Positions 10,303-22,556 of a stretch of 64,000 nucleotides of DNA are shown one piece after another. The stretch is from Termitomyces sp. T153 (lineage: Eukaryota; Basidiomycota; Agaricomycetes; Agaricales; Lyophyllaceae). Each line of letters opens with the position of its first letter. The stretch's first letter is position 1. The position numbers and the translations under genes were made by a program. A model generated the notes under the pieces. The model had not been told where the DNA came from and searched no databases. It saw nothing but the letters and a program-made list of their open reading frames with translations. The stretch lies in contig JACKQL020000101.1 of the NCBI GenBank assembly GCA_018296165.2, positions 106,231 to 170,230 on the forward strand, in the 5' to 3' direction.

Positions 10303-12773
10303 ATGCTCCCCAGAAGGGCAGCCTCCATTGTCTCCACTTCCGCCCACAGATTCCTTCGCTGCCGCCCCTGCCGCCTAGCGCCCTTTCGTTCGCTCGCCAC
10401 TCAGACCAAGTTTGCGACCATCCCTGCATCACCAGACGATGTCGCCCTCGTTTCCCTCTTCGACCATCCAAGTAGGACCTTCAAATCCTCTCCCCTCTCC
10501 ACAACGGGTCTGTTTGGCCATCCATCACTCGTATATCCCGATGCTCTCATATCGCTAGCCGATGCAACGTTGGTTCGCGCTCAGTTACTAACGGATCGTA
10601 TTCTACGCGCCCGAGAATCCCGAGACGAGCTCCTCAAGGTCGTTAAAAACTTGGACAGACTCAGTGATATGTTGTGCGGTGTCACAGATCTCTCAGAGCT
10701 CATCCGAAATGCTCATCCGGACCCTATGTGGGTCAGAGCGGCAGATCATGCGTACGATACTCTGTGTGAATTCATGAATGTTCTTAATACTCATGTCGGG
10801 TTGTACGAGGTACGTTTGTACCCCCACTATCTAGTTTGTATCATTCACACAGCTATGCATAGGTGCTGAAAGCTGTCATGACAGATCCTTCCATCGTGTC
10901 AACGCTGAGCCCCGAGGCCTATAAAACCGCCCTAATATTCTGGCTCGACTTTGAAAAGTCAGCAATAGACCTCTCGTCCGCCCAACGAAAGAAGTTTGTG
11001 TCGCTGTCGTCAGATATACTGGCACTTGGTCGGGATTTCTTGAACCAGGTTGATTCTGCACGCCCACCTGCTTCCATAAAGCCCTCTGAACTCTCAGGCC
11101 TTAAGGACATGGGAATGGGGGTTCGATTGAAGCTTCAAGCTCAGTTCACTCAGCGTGATCTCCTTGTATATCCAGGTTCTCTGCAAGCACAGATGATTAT
11201 GCGCTCTGCTCCTTCAGAGGAACCGCGGCGGCGGATTTATATTGCAGCAAATTCAAGTACACCGGAGCAGATACAAATATTGGAGAAGCTCTTACGGACT
11301 CGTGGTGAGCTAGCAAATCTTGTTGGGAAAGAGAGTTACGCGGCCATGTCCCTAGGTGATAAAATGGCAAAGACGCCAGGTATGTCTGCTCTTCATGTGA
11401 TTTTTTCCCCTATGCTAACGTCCAAATTCAGCTAATGTACTCTATTTTCTCGACGCATTAATGGATCATACTCGGCCATTCGCCCAAAAAGCTCTTCAGG
11501 CGCTGCAAGCGCGAAAACAAGCCCACCAAGGAACCTCTACACTTCCTATCATCCAAGCATGGGACCGCGATTTCTATTGTCCTCCGGAGGCACCTGCACC
11601 TCCAATACCACTTCCGCCACTCACGGTTGGCACTGTATTTATGGGATTATCTCGATTATTTCGACATTTATATGGCATCTCTTTACGACCTGCCGATGCA
11701 ACATCTGGGGAGGTGTGGCATTCTGACGTTCACAAACTAGAAGTAGTTGACGAGGAAAAGGGTGTTATTGGATGGATATATGCTGATTTATTTGCGCGGG
11801 GAGGGAAGCCGAGCGGTGCAGCTCATTACACCGTTCGTTGTTCACGGAGATCCGATGATGACGATGAGGCAGGCGATGGCACTGTGGAGGGGCAGGAGTA
11901 CCGTATACTCGAATCGCAGCATTTTGAGGCCGTTAAACGTCATCGGTTGCCTGGCCAAGATGGGGTTTATCAACTTCCTGTCGTGGCTCTTCTCTGTGAG
12001 TTTACTCGACCGTCATTTACACGGGGTCCTACAGTGTTGCCTTGGAATGAGGTCACGACATTATTCCACGAAATGGGCCATGCAATGCACTGTGAGTTCA
12101 CTTTATTCAAAACTAGAGGTTGTCCTTCTTACATCTTTATGAAGCAATGATTGGGCGCACAGAATACCAAAATGTCTCTGGCACCCGCTGCCCCACGGAC
12201 TTTGTTGAACTTCCCTCAATATTAATGGAACACTTCCTTAACTCATCAATAGTTTTGTCCCTCTTTGACGTTGAAGGAACCACCGCCGTGCGTCAAGTTG
12301 GCAACCACCACGCCGATCCATGCAACTCCATCGATACTTATACCCAAATTCTCCTCGCCACCGTAGACCAAATCTATCATTCTCCCATCGTACATTCACC
12401 GAACTTCGACTCCACCGCCGAGTTTGCGAACCTGCACAACACGCGTGGACTTATTCCTTACGTTCCCGGAACATCATTCCAGACCCAGTTTGGACATCTC
12501 TTTGGATATGGTGCGACGTATTACTCGTACCTCTTCGATCTTGCCATCGCTTCGCGGGTGTGGCAGAACGTTTTTTCGGACGATCCACTCAATCGAGAGA
12601 CGGGAGAGAAGTATAAACGTGAGATCCTGCGGTTTGGGGGCGGGAAGGATCCTTGGAAGATGGTTAGTACGCTTCTTTCTGCTCCGGAGTTGGAAGATGG
12701 CGATGCAGAGGCGATGCGGGAAGTTGGTAGATGGAAGATTGAGAATGAGGTTGGTCTCCCTGGTAGACATTGA
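10303..12773 (+). CDS. mip1: Mitochondrial intermediate peptidase (MIP/Oct1)
   Basis: Four exons (10303-10809, 10863-11379, 11432-12091, 12145-12773) give 2313 nt, or 770 residues, the normal length for MIP. The protein is an M3-family zinc metallopeptidase of the mitochondrial matrix that removes an octapeptide from imported proteins after MPP cleavage. The zinc-binding HEXXH motif is visible as FHEMGHAMH (His at about residue 554), just before intron 3. The N-terminus [20 protein letters not shown] is a basic presequence. Other family blocks are [19 protein letters not shown] and [22 protein letters not shown] is the standard flanking marker of the A mating-type locus in agaricomycetes and is tail-to-tail with HD1 here, with 306 bp between stop codons. 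A TATA-like tataag lies about 25 bp upstream of the ATG. Confidence 0.97.
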
Positions 12774-13079
12774 TTTGCACTCGCATCGTAGTTGGTAATG
12801 GAGCTGTAAATGCGAAGTACATTCGTTAAGTGCATGGATAGTTAAGAAAACATGTAAGATATCAAAACATTGACAGCATAGACAGCATAGGAACTACAAG
12901 ATCAGTATGATGATGATGTGGATGGGTGGGGATGAGTGATTGTGACTATCGATACAGTGATGAAATACAGATTGATCGGACCGCGTAAACAAAGAAGAGT
13001 CATGTTCATAGTTTAAGTCATCTGCGAAGGGAGAGAGATGGGCTGAGGACTCGTAGGGGCCAATAGCAAAAAATTCAGC
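12774..13079. other. Convergent intergenic region between MIP and HD1
   Basis: These 306 bp separate two convergent stop codons. I see a short 10-bp repeat (gacagcatag, twice in a row near 12876) and no ORF or RNA gene. It presumably holds both 3' UTRs. Confidence 0.6.
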
Positions 13080-15173
13080 TTACAATGCCAAGAGGTCGTC
13101 CCTTTGAAGCTCTAAAGCTAACCTGTGTGCTTTCTCGTAGGTCTCCCGAAACTCTTTTTCCTTCTCTTGCCTTGCTTTGCCTTGGGGGAAAGCAGGCAAA
13201 GAAATTGCATTGCTACGAGATGGCAAAAAGTCTTCGCCTTGTGAGAAATCGAAGGACGCAAGTAAGTCGTTGCTTAAAAAATCGGCATTGTGTTTCCTGA
13301 CAACATTTGCATCATCCCGGTTGACGGTAGAATTCGAGAAATTCCAGATATCATCAGAGACAGGGTTTGAGGGTATCACGACAGGATCGACGGTGGAAGG
13401 ATTTGAAAGATCAAAGAAGCTTTCAAATTCGTTTACAGGACGGGAAATCCGGGAAGACTCTTGGAAGTTTACAAGATCTTGCACCAAAGGTTTAGCTAGA
13501 GGTTGTACAAAGACATAGTTATAAGATGACCGTGCCACAATAGAAACGATCACACCTTGCCCCACGAAGTTCGCCAGAGAAGTCGACTGTTCAAGGCTGC
13601 TCGACGACAAAGACAAGTTGCCAGTCCAGCCAAGATCAAATCCATTCCAAGGCATATCCAAGACGGTAGAGTTGTCGGCTACCTCTATTGTTGGGGGCTT
13701 GAAGATTTGTTTTGAGAATTCAGGTGAAGCTATCGAAAGCCGTGAGATCGAGCGAGAAGAATCCAATCCGACACTTACTGGAACACAACTCAGTAGCAGG
13801 ACTGTCGCAATCAAAGTCAGAAAAATTGCCCAGCTCTACTGAAAAGCCAGAGGGACTGATTGTGTCAGCCTCGGGACGGTCAAAGACTTGCTGAAACCAG
13901 CCATCAAAGGATGTCTCGTCGAATAGAAGGTTGTTGAAAAGTGGAGTGGGATCCGATACAGTTTGGGGGCGGGGGGTAGCGGAAAGGTGACGTGGTCGTT
14001 TGAGAATGTATTGACCGTCAGAATCAGATAAACGGCGCTTACGACTGGTAGACGCGGGAGTGTGCGGAGGTGGGGACAACTGATCAGCAGAATCATTAGC
14101 TTGTAGGGGCTCGTCCATAGATGGTGCGGGGGAAGGCAGACCGGTAGGCAGGATAAGACCTTTGGGAGATGAAGGTGTAGCTTCTGATCTATGACTCCAT
14201 GAGCAACGGTTATCGGTGTGAAACAGAATTTTATATACCTTGTGCGTTTCGCCGGACTGCTTTCTTCGCTTTGGTTGAGTTCGATGGGCTCGACGGACAA
14301 ATTCCGACGTTTTCGACTAGATTGAATGGTGATGGCGTCAACCTCATCATCGCAAGGTTCGCATGGTATAGGTAATGGATGTGAAGGTCCAGGAGACCGA
14401 TCGGGTGATGGATAGGAAGCTCTGTCCTTCTTGAGCTGTACCTGACGCATTCGCTCAGCATTTGCCTCGGCCTTGGTCTCTGGTGTCAGATCCTTGACGA
14501 TCGCAGCCAGTCTACTCGCTAAAAGCGTTTCACCGAATTTGTCAGAGTAGAGGTCCTTCGCATTTTTCATGATAGAAACGAGTGCATGCTCCGCACCTTG
14601 ATTGAGGGATAATTTCTCGTCATTGGCATAGAAGCGCGTAGCGGCATTGACAATGTCGACACGCTTATTAAAAAAATGAGCTTTGCGCGCATTGTTCCAG
14701 CCAATACGTTTGCGAGCGTCGACAAACCAGTTATCGACGTCTTTACGCGCAGCTCCCGACGTCCGAGCGATGGCATCTCGAATTTCTGAAGAAGGATATG
14801 GATTATGAATATTTTCCACAAGCCAATCATACGACAGCTTGAGATATGGAGGGGCGCTAGTATCTATAGGATAGGAAGGGGTAGGGGCGGTATCGAGTGC
14901 AGATGATGTGTCGTCAAGAAGAGACCCCATGAGCTTTTCCGCCAATATTTCAAGGTCTAGAAACATTTGGACCACATGGGTCACACGGTTCGCAAGGGTA
15001 TAGGCGGTGGTGATAGTAGAGTCTTGCAACGATTTGGTCTTTATGGCAGTCTCGAGATCATCGACGAGGGTGCTCCACCTGGCATGGAACGATTGGAAAG
15101 AAGAACGGTCAAGAGATAGCAGATCATTCTCGAGAAGTGACAGTTGCTGGAGGAATTTGGCATCGGCGGCCAT
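13080..15173 (-). CDS. HD1: HD1-class homeodomain mating-type protein (A locus)
   Basis: Three exons (15173-14239, 14188-13779, 13729-13080) total 1995 nt, or 664 residues. The N-terminal about 100 residues form the Leu-rich dimerisation region that decides compatibility with HD2 (LLENDLLSLDRSSFQSFHAR). A TALE-type homeodomain spans about residues 108-160, with the recognition helix reading DVDNWFVDARKRIGW; the residue that is Asn in canonical WFxNxR is Asp here. Downstream are basic nuclear-localisation-like clusters (SRKRRN, AKRTR, TSRKRRLSDSDG) and a Ser/Asp/Phe-rich presumed activation region, ending in a charged helix (EKEKEFRETYEKAHRLALEL). After mating, HD1 pairs with HD2 from another allele to switch on the dikaryotic programme. 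It is divergent from HD2. The weaker point is whether an optional intron lies near 13500-13560, where the frame is open anyway. Confidence 0.95.
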
Positions 15174-15356
15174 TGTAGCATTCACGAACAGCAAGATTGC
15201 TCGAGCACCTTTTGAATGGTCTATTTGACACTGTTGGGTTGAACAATGGTTTTCATACATTGTGATCACATAAGCACTCATGAAGCTTGAAGCCTCGAAG
15301 GACCACATTCAGCCTTACCTTCATTAAATCATTCCTTGAATCTCGCTCAATTACCA
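15174..15356. promoter_or_regulatory. Divergent HD1/HD2 promoter region
   Basis: This 183-bp stretch separates the ATGs of the two divergently transcribed homeodomain genes. In this locus type such regions contain both promoters and binding sites for the HD1/HD2 dimer itself. I cannot single out an operator by eye. The layout is seen; the regulatory role is inferred from the locus type. Confidence 0.6.
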
Positions 15357-17125
15357 ATGCAGGCTCCAGAAAGCTCTTTGAGTGGGCTGCTTGCCAATGT
15401 TGCCGAATACATACGACGTTCTTGCAATACAGACATCACACATGAAGACATCTCGGCTCACTTACTCGCTGGACGACCTCTATCGACTGTCACTCCACAA
15501 CTAGCGGCGATCGGCGCATTGCCTGCAAATGCGCGACAAGCTTGTCTCAAGGCTGCAAATGATCTTCGCGACGCTTGCGAGAACTCTCTCAGGAAAGCTC
15601 TCAAGGCGCCTGGAGGCATCACTCAGAAAGAGGTCAAAATCATAAACGATGTTCTGAGTGCTTCCGAAGCGCGGCAGACGTTAAAAAGTCCCAAATACCT
15701 CCTATCAAATGTCTCTTGTGTGGATTCGAGTACGGCTACCCTCCGGCATCATGTCAAAGGGAAAAAAACCGCCTTTAACCACGTTTGTCTTTACCTACCC
15801 GTACTTCATACCACGGAAATCACACATTGTTTAGGAATATACGCCATTTCTGGAAAAATATTTCGAATACAATGCTTATCCCTCCGCCCCCGACCGAGCT
15901 GTTCTCGCAAAGAAATCCATGATGACAACAAGACAGATCGAAGTTTGGGTAAGCACTAGTCATCTTTTAGATTGTTCAAGCGTTATGAAATTCCTGAAAT
16001 TTGCTTCAGTTTCAAAATCACCGTAATCGCGCTAAAAAGGACGGCAAGACATTGCGCAGATTGACGGATAATAGACTTCCGACCGAGTTGTCGCTGAAGT
16101 CTTTGGAAGACAGAATGCCATATTTAACTATACCTGCTCACGAGCGGAAAGCTCTGACTTCGCTCCGACCTGCCGTGGAAGACTCTTCCGATGCGGATGC
16201 TGAAGATAAAGTGCGTTGACTACTTCTCCTCATCGTGTCAGAGATGCTGACCAGTGAGTAGCCTCCCATAATGACGGCTAGAAAATATTCATCACCCGAT
16301 CTCCTTAGCCCGCCGAGACCTCCTCATGCTTTCCCGACCATGTACTCTCCTCGAAGCGGTAACCACCCTTTCACAACTCTGACAAACAATTTTATATTTC
16401 CTCCGCCCATATGGCCTCGTAAATGTGTCACAAGTCGACGCAATTGTTCGAACCCAATAAACATAGACGATCTTGTCACACAGTTCAGTCAGAAGCTTCA
16501 CTTGAGAGCGCCGATGTCTAAAGGAGAATGCTTCGAACGAACACGATCTTGGTATACTGCGAGAGTGACGAGTTTACCTCCTGCTCCTCATCCTGCCCTC
16601 CTAAGATCATGTATGACAAGCCTTACCGCCCCACTATGCTCCCTTTCCATCCACCGAAGTGCCATAGCCTGTTGTGACTCCCGTTCGTCTACTTCGACTT
16701 CTCTGCCTACTGCAATTGTTCCCAATGGTATACGGAAGATTTCTCGACTTCCTGAACGTACACCTATTGTTATCGCTCGTCATCGGAATGCCGATGAAGA
16801 TGTAGAAGACACCTCCCCCCACGCCTTTCGTGTGTCAGCATCTGATTCGGAGTATAAGTTTACACGACGCTCTTCATCACCGAATAGTTCGTCATCGTCA
16901 TCATCTAGCGAGCCTCCAACTCCTCTACAATCAAGCACTTCACTACCTGAAGTCGTCTGTTCTTCTTCTCGGCTTGATATTCGTTACATTCAGAATTCTT
17001 TTGACTTCGAGAGGGACACCTGCTCTAACATAGGGGACTGGCAGACCTCATCACACAAGGATGCTCTTCCGAAACATTCCTCTCTTTCACCATGGTTGCG
17101 ACATACTCTATGCTCTCCGATATGA
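15357..17125 (+). CDS. HD2: HD2-class homeodomain mating-type protein (A locus)
   Basis: Four exons (15357-15782, 15835-15948, 16010-16210, 16262-17125) total 1605 nt, or 534 residues, and all three introns are phase 0. The N-terminal about 130 residues are the variable dimerisation domain. A typical (non-TALE) homeodomain follows at about residues 135-192: TAFNHEYTPFLEKYFEYNAY, then RQIEVW spliced to FQNHRNRAKKDGK, with the invariant Trp, Phe, Asn and Arg of helix 3. The C-terminal half contains HD2 family blocks PPHAFPT, IDDLVTQFSQKLHLR and PPAPHPALLR, then a poly-Ser tract. HD2 supplies the main DNA-binding activity of the HD1-HD2 heterodimer. The ATG at 15357 was chosen because the frame upstream starts only at a TTG. 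To its right lies the transposon block. Confidence 0.95.
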
Positions 17126-18299
17126 TGCCTTATGATATGGAATCTTGACGCCGGTATATAAACAAGTTTTGAAAATCATTGCATATTGTCATTATCTCTA
17201 CTACCTATCATCTTGTACTTCACATTTCCTGTATTTGTAGCATTTATGACTGCCCGATTAAACGACCGGTTTGGACATTAGAGAGCGGCTACAATTAAGA
17301 ACCAACTGATATTTTAACCGTTTCCTTTCGCAAGTTGTATGGAATGGCCTTTATGTACTTTATCTGCTGCTGGACTAGGGAAGGAATGCAAGTAGTGTTG
17401 CAGGGGACAGCACGTTCGAAAATTAAGATGTAACAAAAATACATTTGTACAGGTACCCAGTCCGCACACATTATAGCAATTTGCGTAACGATAGGCCCCT
17501 TGACATCAGCAAAAAGTCGCTGAGAAGACATGGGAAAATATAGCCTGGGACACGTTAGGTGATCAAAACATCATGCTCAGTACTGATCTAGTTGTACAAT
17601 TTTAAAACCACATTGAGTCCACATTTTGATATGTTTTCATCATGGCCTTATACAGATTATAAGAAGTCATTCTGTATTCTACAAATGATATGATATCAGC
17701 TTGGTATAAGCATACCAGAATAATCCCAGGTTGATGTAACCTTACCAGGCATTACCATGCTTATACCAGAATGGTATTGGATTATCGGAGGATATCAAGT
17801 GTTGACCTGGATGTGTGCAAAAAGATCATATAGGACTGATATTGCCTTTAACATCTATACCAAACAAAAATCTCTGCCAAGCTGCCTTGTGCATATATTT
17901 CTAAAAAAATATGGACTTAGATAATCTGGAGATCTTAGTGTCAGCCCACTCATTGATTTTCTTGGGTAGGTATATCATAACATTATGGGAGCTTCTTATG
18001 TTCAAAATGTCAAGGATGGGCCGTTGCGGCGCACGGCAGGTCCAAGGTCTACATATGATGGATCACTGATCACTTAGTGAGGACAAGGGCAATATAACAA
18101 TTGTATATGTAAATATACATTAGACTTCTTGCTTGATAAAAACATTTCTCATACACTCATTCAGTAAAAGGATCCAAGACACTATGATACAAAAAAATGT
18201 AACTGGCAGCCAAGCTGCGCACACCAGTCCACACTGAAATGAAATAGAGTGGTGGAATAGCATTGTATAAAAGAAAAAAATGAAATAAAAAAATGTGTG
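17126..18299. other. AT-rich intergenic DNA at the gene/transposon border
   Basis: No coding sequence is visible. The first part should be the HD2 3' UTR. Around 17700-17775 there is a small inverted repeat (tggtataagcat at about 17701, atgcttatacca at about 17758), which could be the core of a miniature element or chance. The rest looks like degenerate repeat DNA. Confidence 0.4.
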
Positions 18300-19597
18300 T
18301 TAAGGCAAAAATGGGGTGAGATACACAAAACACAAAGAAGCTGGATGGAGAAGGAGAGTCAAACCTGGATCAACAATACAGAAAGGACATTCATCCAAAA
18401 AGGTGTAAGGACGGTTAGTGGCACCAGCACTCAGCAAAGCTTCCAAGTGCTCAAGGGCACTAACAATAGCGGAGGTAGCAGTGTGGTTGGCAGGTTCAGA
18501 TTTAATGATGGGGGTAGGTGTAGCAACAGTGGCAGCAGGGACTAGACCAGTATGGGAGGCACTATATGTAGCAGCAGCAATGGACTCAGAAGCACTAGTG
18601 TCAGTACCTTTCAATACCCACTTAGCACCTTCAAACATGTTTTCCACATTGTAAGGGTTGTTGGGATGGTGGTCAGGCATGGGGATATCAAGGTGGCAAA
18701 TGGTTTTGGGCCATAGCAACATAGGAATACCCTGCTGGAAAAGGTGATGTTCCTTGTTTTTGCAGAGCTTTCCGTTGGCTAGAAGCCCCTAGTGATGCAC
18801 TGGAAGTTGCAATAGTAATCTGAAGACCTGCCAAGTGTCAAAAGCCTGCTAGAGAAGGTCTGTGTAACAAGCTGTTTGAGGTTGCCAAGAGTGTACCAAG
18901 CCATTTCATCAGTGCCAGGGTAGAGTTGCACAAACACTGCTTTCCATTCACAATAGGTGTAGTGACACTCTTCAGTGGCACCAGCAGGGACCAAAGAGTT
19001 GCCAAATTCAGGGATGCCAACCCAGGTTTCTGCCATACTGTAAGAGATGTAGTGCACCATGTACTCCTTTTTCTGAGTTTTGTTGGTAATGCCACAGTTG
19101 CCAAGTAAATATTCAAGCTTACCAAAGTACTCTGCTAGCTTGCAAGGACAGGACTCATCCCACTTTGGGGCAGTAGAGTCATTGCATGGCAGCATCCATG
19201 CATGGTGGACCAGACATTCATTGTTAGCCATAGCAATTGTTAAATTGAGTGTAGGAAGGGGAGAAGGTGAAGGCAGAAGCTGATAAAGTTCTGAGAAGAA
19301 TGTAGGAGAGTTGAGTGGCATTAGCAGTAAGAGAAGTGTGTTAAGGAAACTGAGTATGTGTCCTCTTAGAAAGAGGTCATTGATCTTGTCTATAAAAAGG
19401 GAGTTATGTGCAGTGCTAAGTTTGTTGGTGAGGTTGTGCAGTGTGGGAGTTGGTGGGGATGGTGGTGGGGTCAAAGGGTCTAAGAAGGGATTCAATTGGC
19501 AATGTGCTGGAGTAAAACACAAGCAACAAAAGGCTTGTGCATGGGTTTCTGGCAGAATCTTGCTGTAAACTTACTCTTGTGGTGGGCTCCAAAGTGA
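18300..19597 (-). pseudogene. Retrotransposon gag gene remnant
   Basis: The longest minus-strand frame (19522-18779) contains a gag-type block common in basidiomycete LTR elements: PKWDESCPCKLAEYFGKLEY, then GNCGITNKTQKKEYMVHYI and AVFVQLYPGTDEMAWYTLGN. It continues in another frame down to about 18300 with PDHHPNNPYNVENMFEG and a broken zinc-knuckle-like FLDECPFC. The frame shift and truncation mark it as dead. It lies directly downstream (minus strand) of the LTR at 19598-20546, so the pair is the 5' part of one element; no pol is found beyond about 18300. CpG is almost absent here. Confidence 0.7.
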
Positions 19598-20546
19598 TGA
19601 TGTCCATTGCTGCCTAGCTGCCATGCAGAGGACACAACAACTAGCAGTTTTGCAAGTAGAGTACAAATGGACTATAAGAAAGTGAGGGTTTCAAGTTGCG
19701 CTAGGTTCCAGAAAGCCTGCTGAATACAAGTGGCACTTAGTTGCTAGCACATAGTTGGTAGAAAGGTTGGTAGCAAAGGGGGAGGGGAACTCCATGAATA
19801 AACCCAAATAGAGTAGAACAAAGGTTGCTAGATGGGAGTTGCTAGCAAAGCTGTACTAGAGAGAGGGCTAGGGATAGCAAAGGAAGCATTAGCAAAAGAG
19901 AACAATAACAAATTCAAACTGGTTGTAAGTGCTAGTGCTGAATGAGGACTTGGCAGAACAGTACTCTAAGATAGCACTAGCTGAGCAAAACAATGAGGAG
20001 AGAGAGCACTAGAGTGAAAGAAGATGCTTTAAAGTTGCAAGACTTAGAGCTGATGTCTGGGGCTAATACCAAGGTACAATTCTTCAATGGTTGTATAGGA
20101 AACATGACAGTATTTATAATAAGTGATAGTAAGGAAACCAAAAGGAGGTGATAACAATGAACTGGTCACTAGTGACATAGGTGAGTCAGGAGGAATGGTT
20201 TGTAAAAGTCAATAACCCAAACTGTAGCTAAATTCAACACCTGGAATGACAGACATTATGCTGGTTGCTAGGGTGCCACATAGTTAAGGAAATGAGACTC
20301 AATCAAGAAATAAGGAAACCATGTCAATAATATCAAGAAAGGTAATATTATTGGTGACCTTGCTAGGAGGTTGCTAGAGGTTGCTAGGTTTCCTAAAGGA
20401 AAAGTTGTCTGATGAGGGCTGAGAGCCTAGACCCCATGTGACAATGTCACATGACTATTGCATCATGTAGAAACTGGAAATTCTGGAAGTCACCAAAACA
20501 TGGGAGAAGACAGAAATTGGTATTCAGTGAGAATAGGGTCTTATCA
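19598..20546 (-). repeat. 5' LTR of the gag element (S family, TGATAAG...ACATCA)
   Basis: On the minus strand this begins TGATAAGACCC and ends near GGACATCA. The same family supplies the solo LTRs at 28014-29094, 40977-42071 and 56040-57102 and the fragment at 36259-36618, with shared motifs such as the early GAGCACC, the CTAGCAAC clusters and a TATA-like tataaatactg. Just inside the boundary, before gag, the minus strand reads TTTGGAGCCCACC, a plausible tRNA primer-binding site. The inner boundary is ambiguous by three bases (19595 or 19598). Confidence 0.65.
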
Positions 20547-21562
20547 TTGGGATCCCACATTGTCCACCCCACAACACTCTACCCAGCAGCCCCAAACTCC
20601 TTCCTTTTTTACTCTGTCAACCACTATTGCTCTTTCTATGACAGTAATGCCTGCTGCTGCTACCCCCTCTACTCAGAGCAGGTCCACTCCTTAGGGCAGC
20701 TGGCTCTCCAATGGCAACTGGAACTCCAACATCTGTCAACCCAACTCCACTGGCCCCTGGCTCTTTAATGGATACTAGCTTGCCAATGATTCTCTCTACA
20801 CCAGCACTTGATTTGTTGACCCCTGTCATCTCTTATGCCTTTGAGCATTACTCTCTGGCACCATGCAGCACTAACACTGCCCAACACTCTTGCCCCAAAT
20901 GAGGGAGGCTGAACACTGTTCATCAAGACAATGAACTGTAAGGAGGGAGTGATGTAAGGAAACAGCCCCTTTAGGACTGTTCAACTCTTTTCTGGGCTTA
21001 GCCCAAAGATGATCCACAATTCTAACTCATCTGACATACCATCTGTCATGCCCTGCACCCTTCTGTCCCCATTAATGGCCCTTCATGAATCATATGATGC
21101 TTGGACATTACTCAGTATAGATTCATTGTTAACCATGCTTCCATACATGCTGCTGACAGATGAAGTAGTTATGTTAGTCATCATTTCTAGCAATGTAGTA
21201 TATAGGATGGTCTGCAGGATAGAATATCCTCAGACTAAACAATAATGTTCACTAGGTCTACTCATTGATCTGACTGTAAGATCCTTCAGCATTGTCTCTG
21301 TGCTTAGCTTGCTGTGCTCACCTTCTGCCTGGCTCCTGGCTGCCTCTGTGCCCCTCAACTCTTGCTCATTGCCTGTGCCTTGCCTGCTCCATGTTTACCC
21401 TGAGAGTGATTGTCCCCTTATTGTCTCCTAACAGTCAGGTCTTTGTATTTTGTTAACTAACTGTTGCTTTTCTTTTACAATTCAATACTGAGGTTTTATA
21501 TATAAACCCATCATGTATCTATATTACATTATCAATAAACTATTCAGAATATCTATACTACA
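20547..21562 (+). mobile_element. 3' end and LTR of another LTR retroelement
   Basis: A polypurine tract (aaggagggagtga) at about 20940-20952 is followed by TGTAAGGAAACAG at 20953, the expected arrangement of a plus-strand 3' LTR. The presumed LTR runs to about 21562 (ending CTACA) and contains a TATA-like tatatataaaccc. The DNA before the tract (20547-20940) is Ser/Thr/Pro-coding low-complexity sequence, possibly the tail of a gag or pol frame. No partner LTR or target duplication was found, so the right boundary is tentative. Confidence 0.45.
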
Positions 21563-21927
21563 ATGTCAGGATATATACATTAGGTGCTGAAGTTCATAGA
21601 AGTTAGCAATTTGGTGCTTGAATCCATTAAAAGTCACACTTACATTTGCAAAACATTCAGGATTTCCTGATAGACAATATTTGAAGTCATTCTTGATGTG
21701 TTTTCTGGGTCCAAAATGACCTTGATACAATCTGCATATGTGCACTGAGAAAGTACAACATAAAGTTGGCCATGTGCAAAAACTCCTGATTGAAGGTCCA
21801 TGTCACGACCTGTCCCCTGGACCCCCGCACATCGTCCAGCAACCTCCCAATTCCCCAAAACCCCCGACGCTCTGCCAAACTTCCGCCCATGCCCCGTGCC
21901 TATTTTGGTTAGCCCTGACACAACCCC

Positions 21928-22032
21928 GGCTAACTCCGATGCCTCCCCGGCTAACTCCGATGCCTCCCCGGCTAACTCCGATGCCTCCCCGGCTAACTCC
22001 GATGCCTCCCCGGCTAACTCCGATGGCCCCCT
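21928..22032 (+). repeat. 21-bp tandem repeat, five copies
   Basis: The unit ggctaactccgatgcctcccc repeats at 21928, 21949, 21970, 21991 and 22012; the last copy is diverged at its end. It lies inside the solo LTR. Confidence 0.9.
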
Positions 22033-22442
22033 GGCCAACTTCGATGCCTTCCCCACAGCCACTGACACTTACCCTGGATCTCCAGAACCCCAAGAACCAC
22101 CCCCGCTGTTCCCGATCTTCGCCACCCATCACCAACTCAACACCCTGGTTCCTCCGACCCATTCCGGAGTATCACAACAACCTTGGGGCAACCCACGTTC
22201 CCAAATGATCCCATCAACGTATCAGTGCAGCCCGACCCTCGATCGCAACTGACACCTGCCCACTCCTTCGAGCTCTGCCAAGCCCTGCCGCTGCAGCTGA
22301 CGTACTCCGAAGTTCTCCGGTAGTCAGTATATAAGACGTCAAGTAGCTCTTTGTACTCTAGTCTTGATATTGCTTAACGTTACCTATGGTCTGATTGTTT
22401 TCTTCTTGTGTTTTGTGTTTCGTGATTCGTTTTCCTTAATCT

Positions 22443-22556
22443 CAGTCTCCCGGTCTTATCTCAGTCTCCCGGTCTTATCTCAGTCTCCCGGTCTTATCTC
22501 AGTCTCCCAGTCTTATCTCAGTCTCCCGGTCTTATCTCAGTCTCCCGGTCTTGTCT
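22443..22556 (+). repeat. 19-bp tandem repeat, six copies
   Basis: The unit cagtctcccggtcttatct repeats from 22443 to 22556, with one C-to-A change in copy four. It lies in the same solo LTR, downstream of the predicted transcription start. Confidence 0.9.

Noticed and set aside
17690..17780. MITE
   Set aside because: Only 12-bp inverted repeats with no target duplication; too little to call an element.
21928..22556. CRISPR-like or minisatellite array of independent interest
   Set aside because: The units are contiguous without spacers and lie inside a solo LTR; ordinary tandem repeats.
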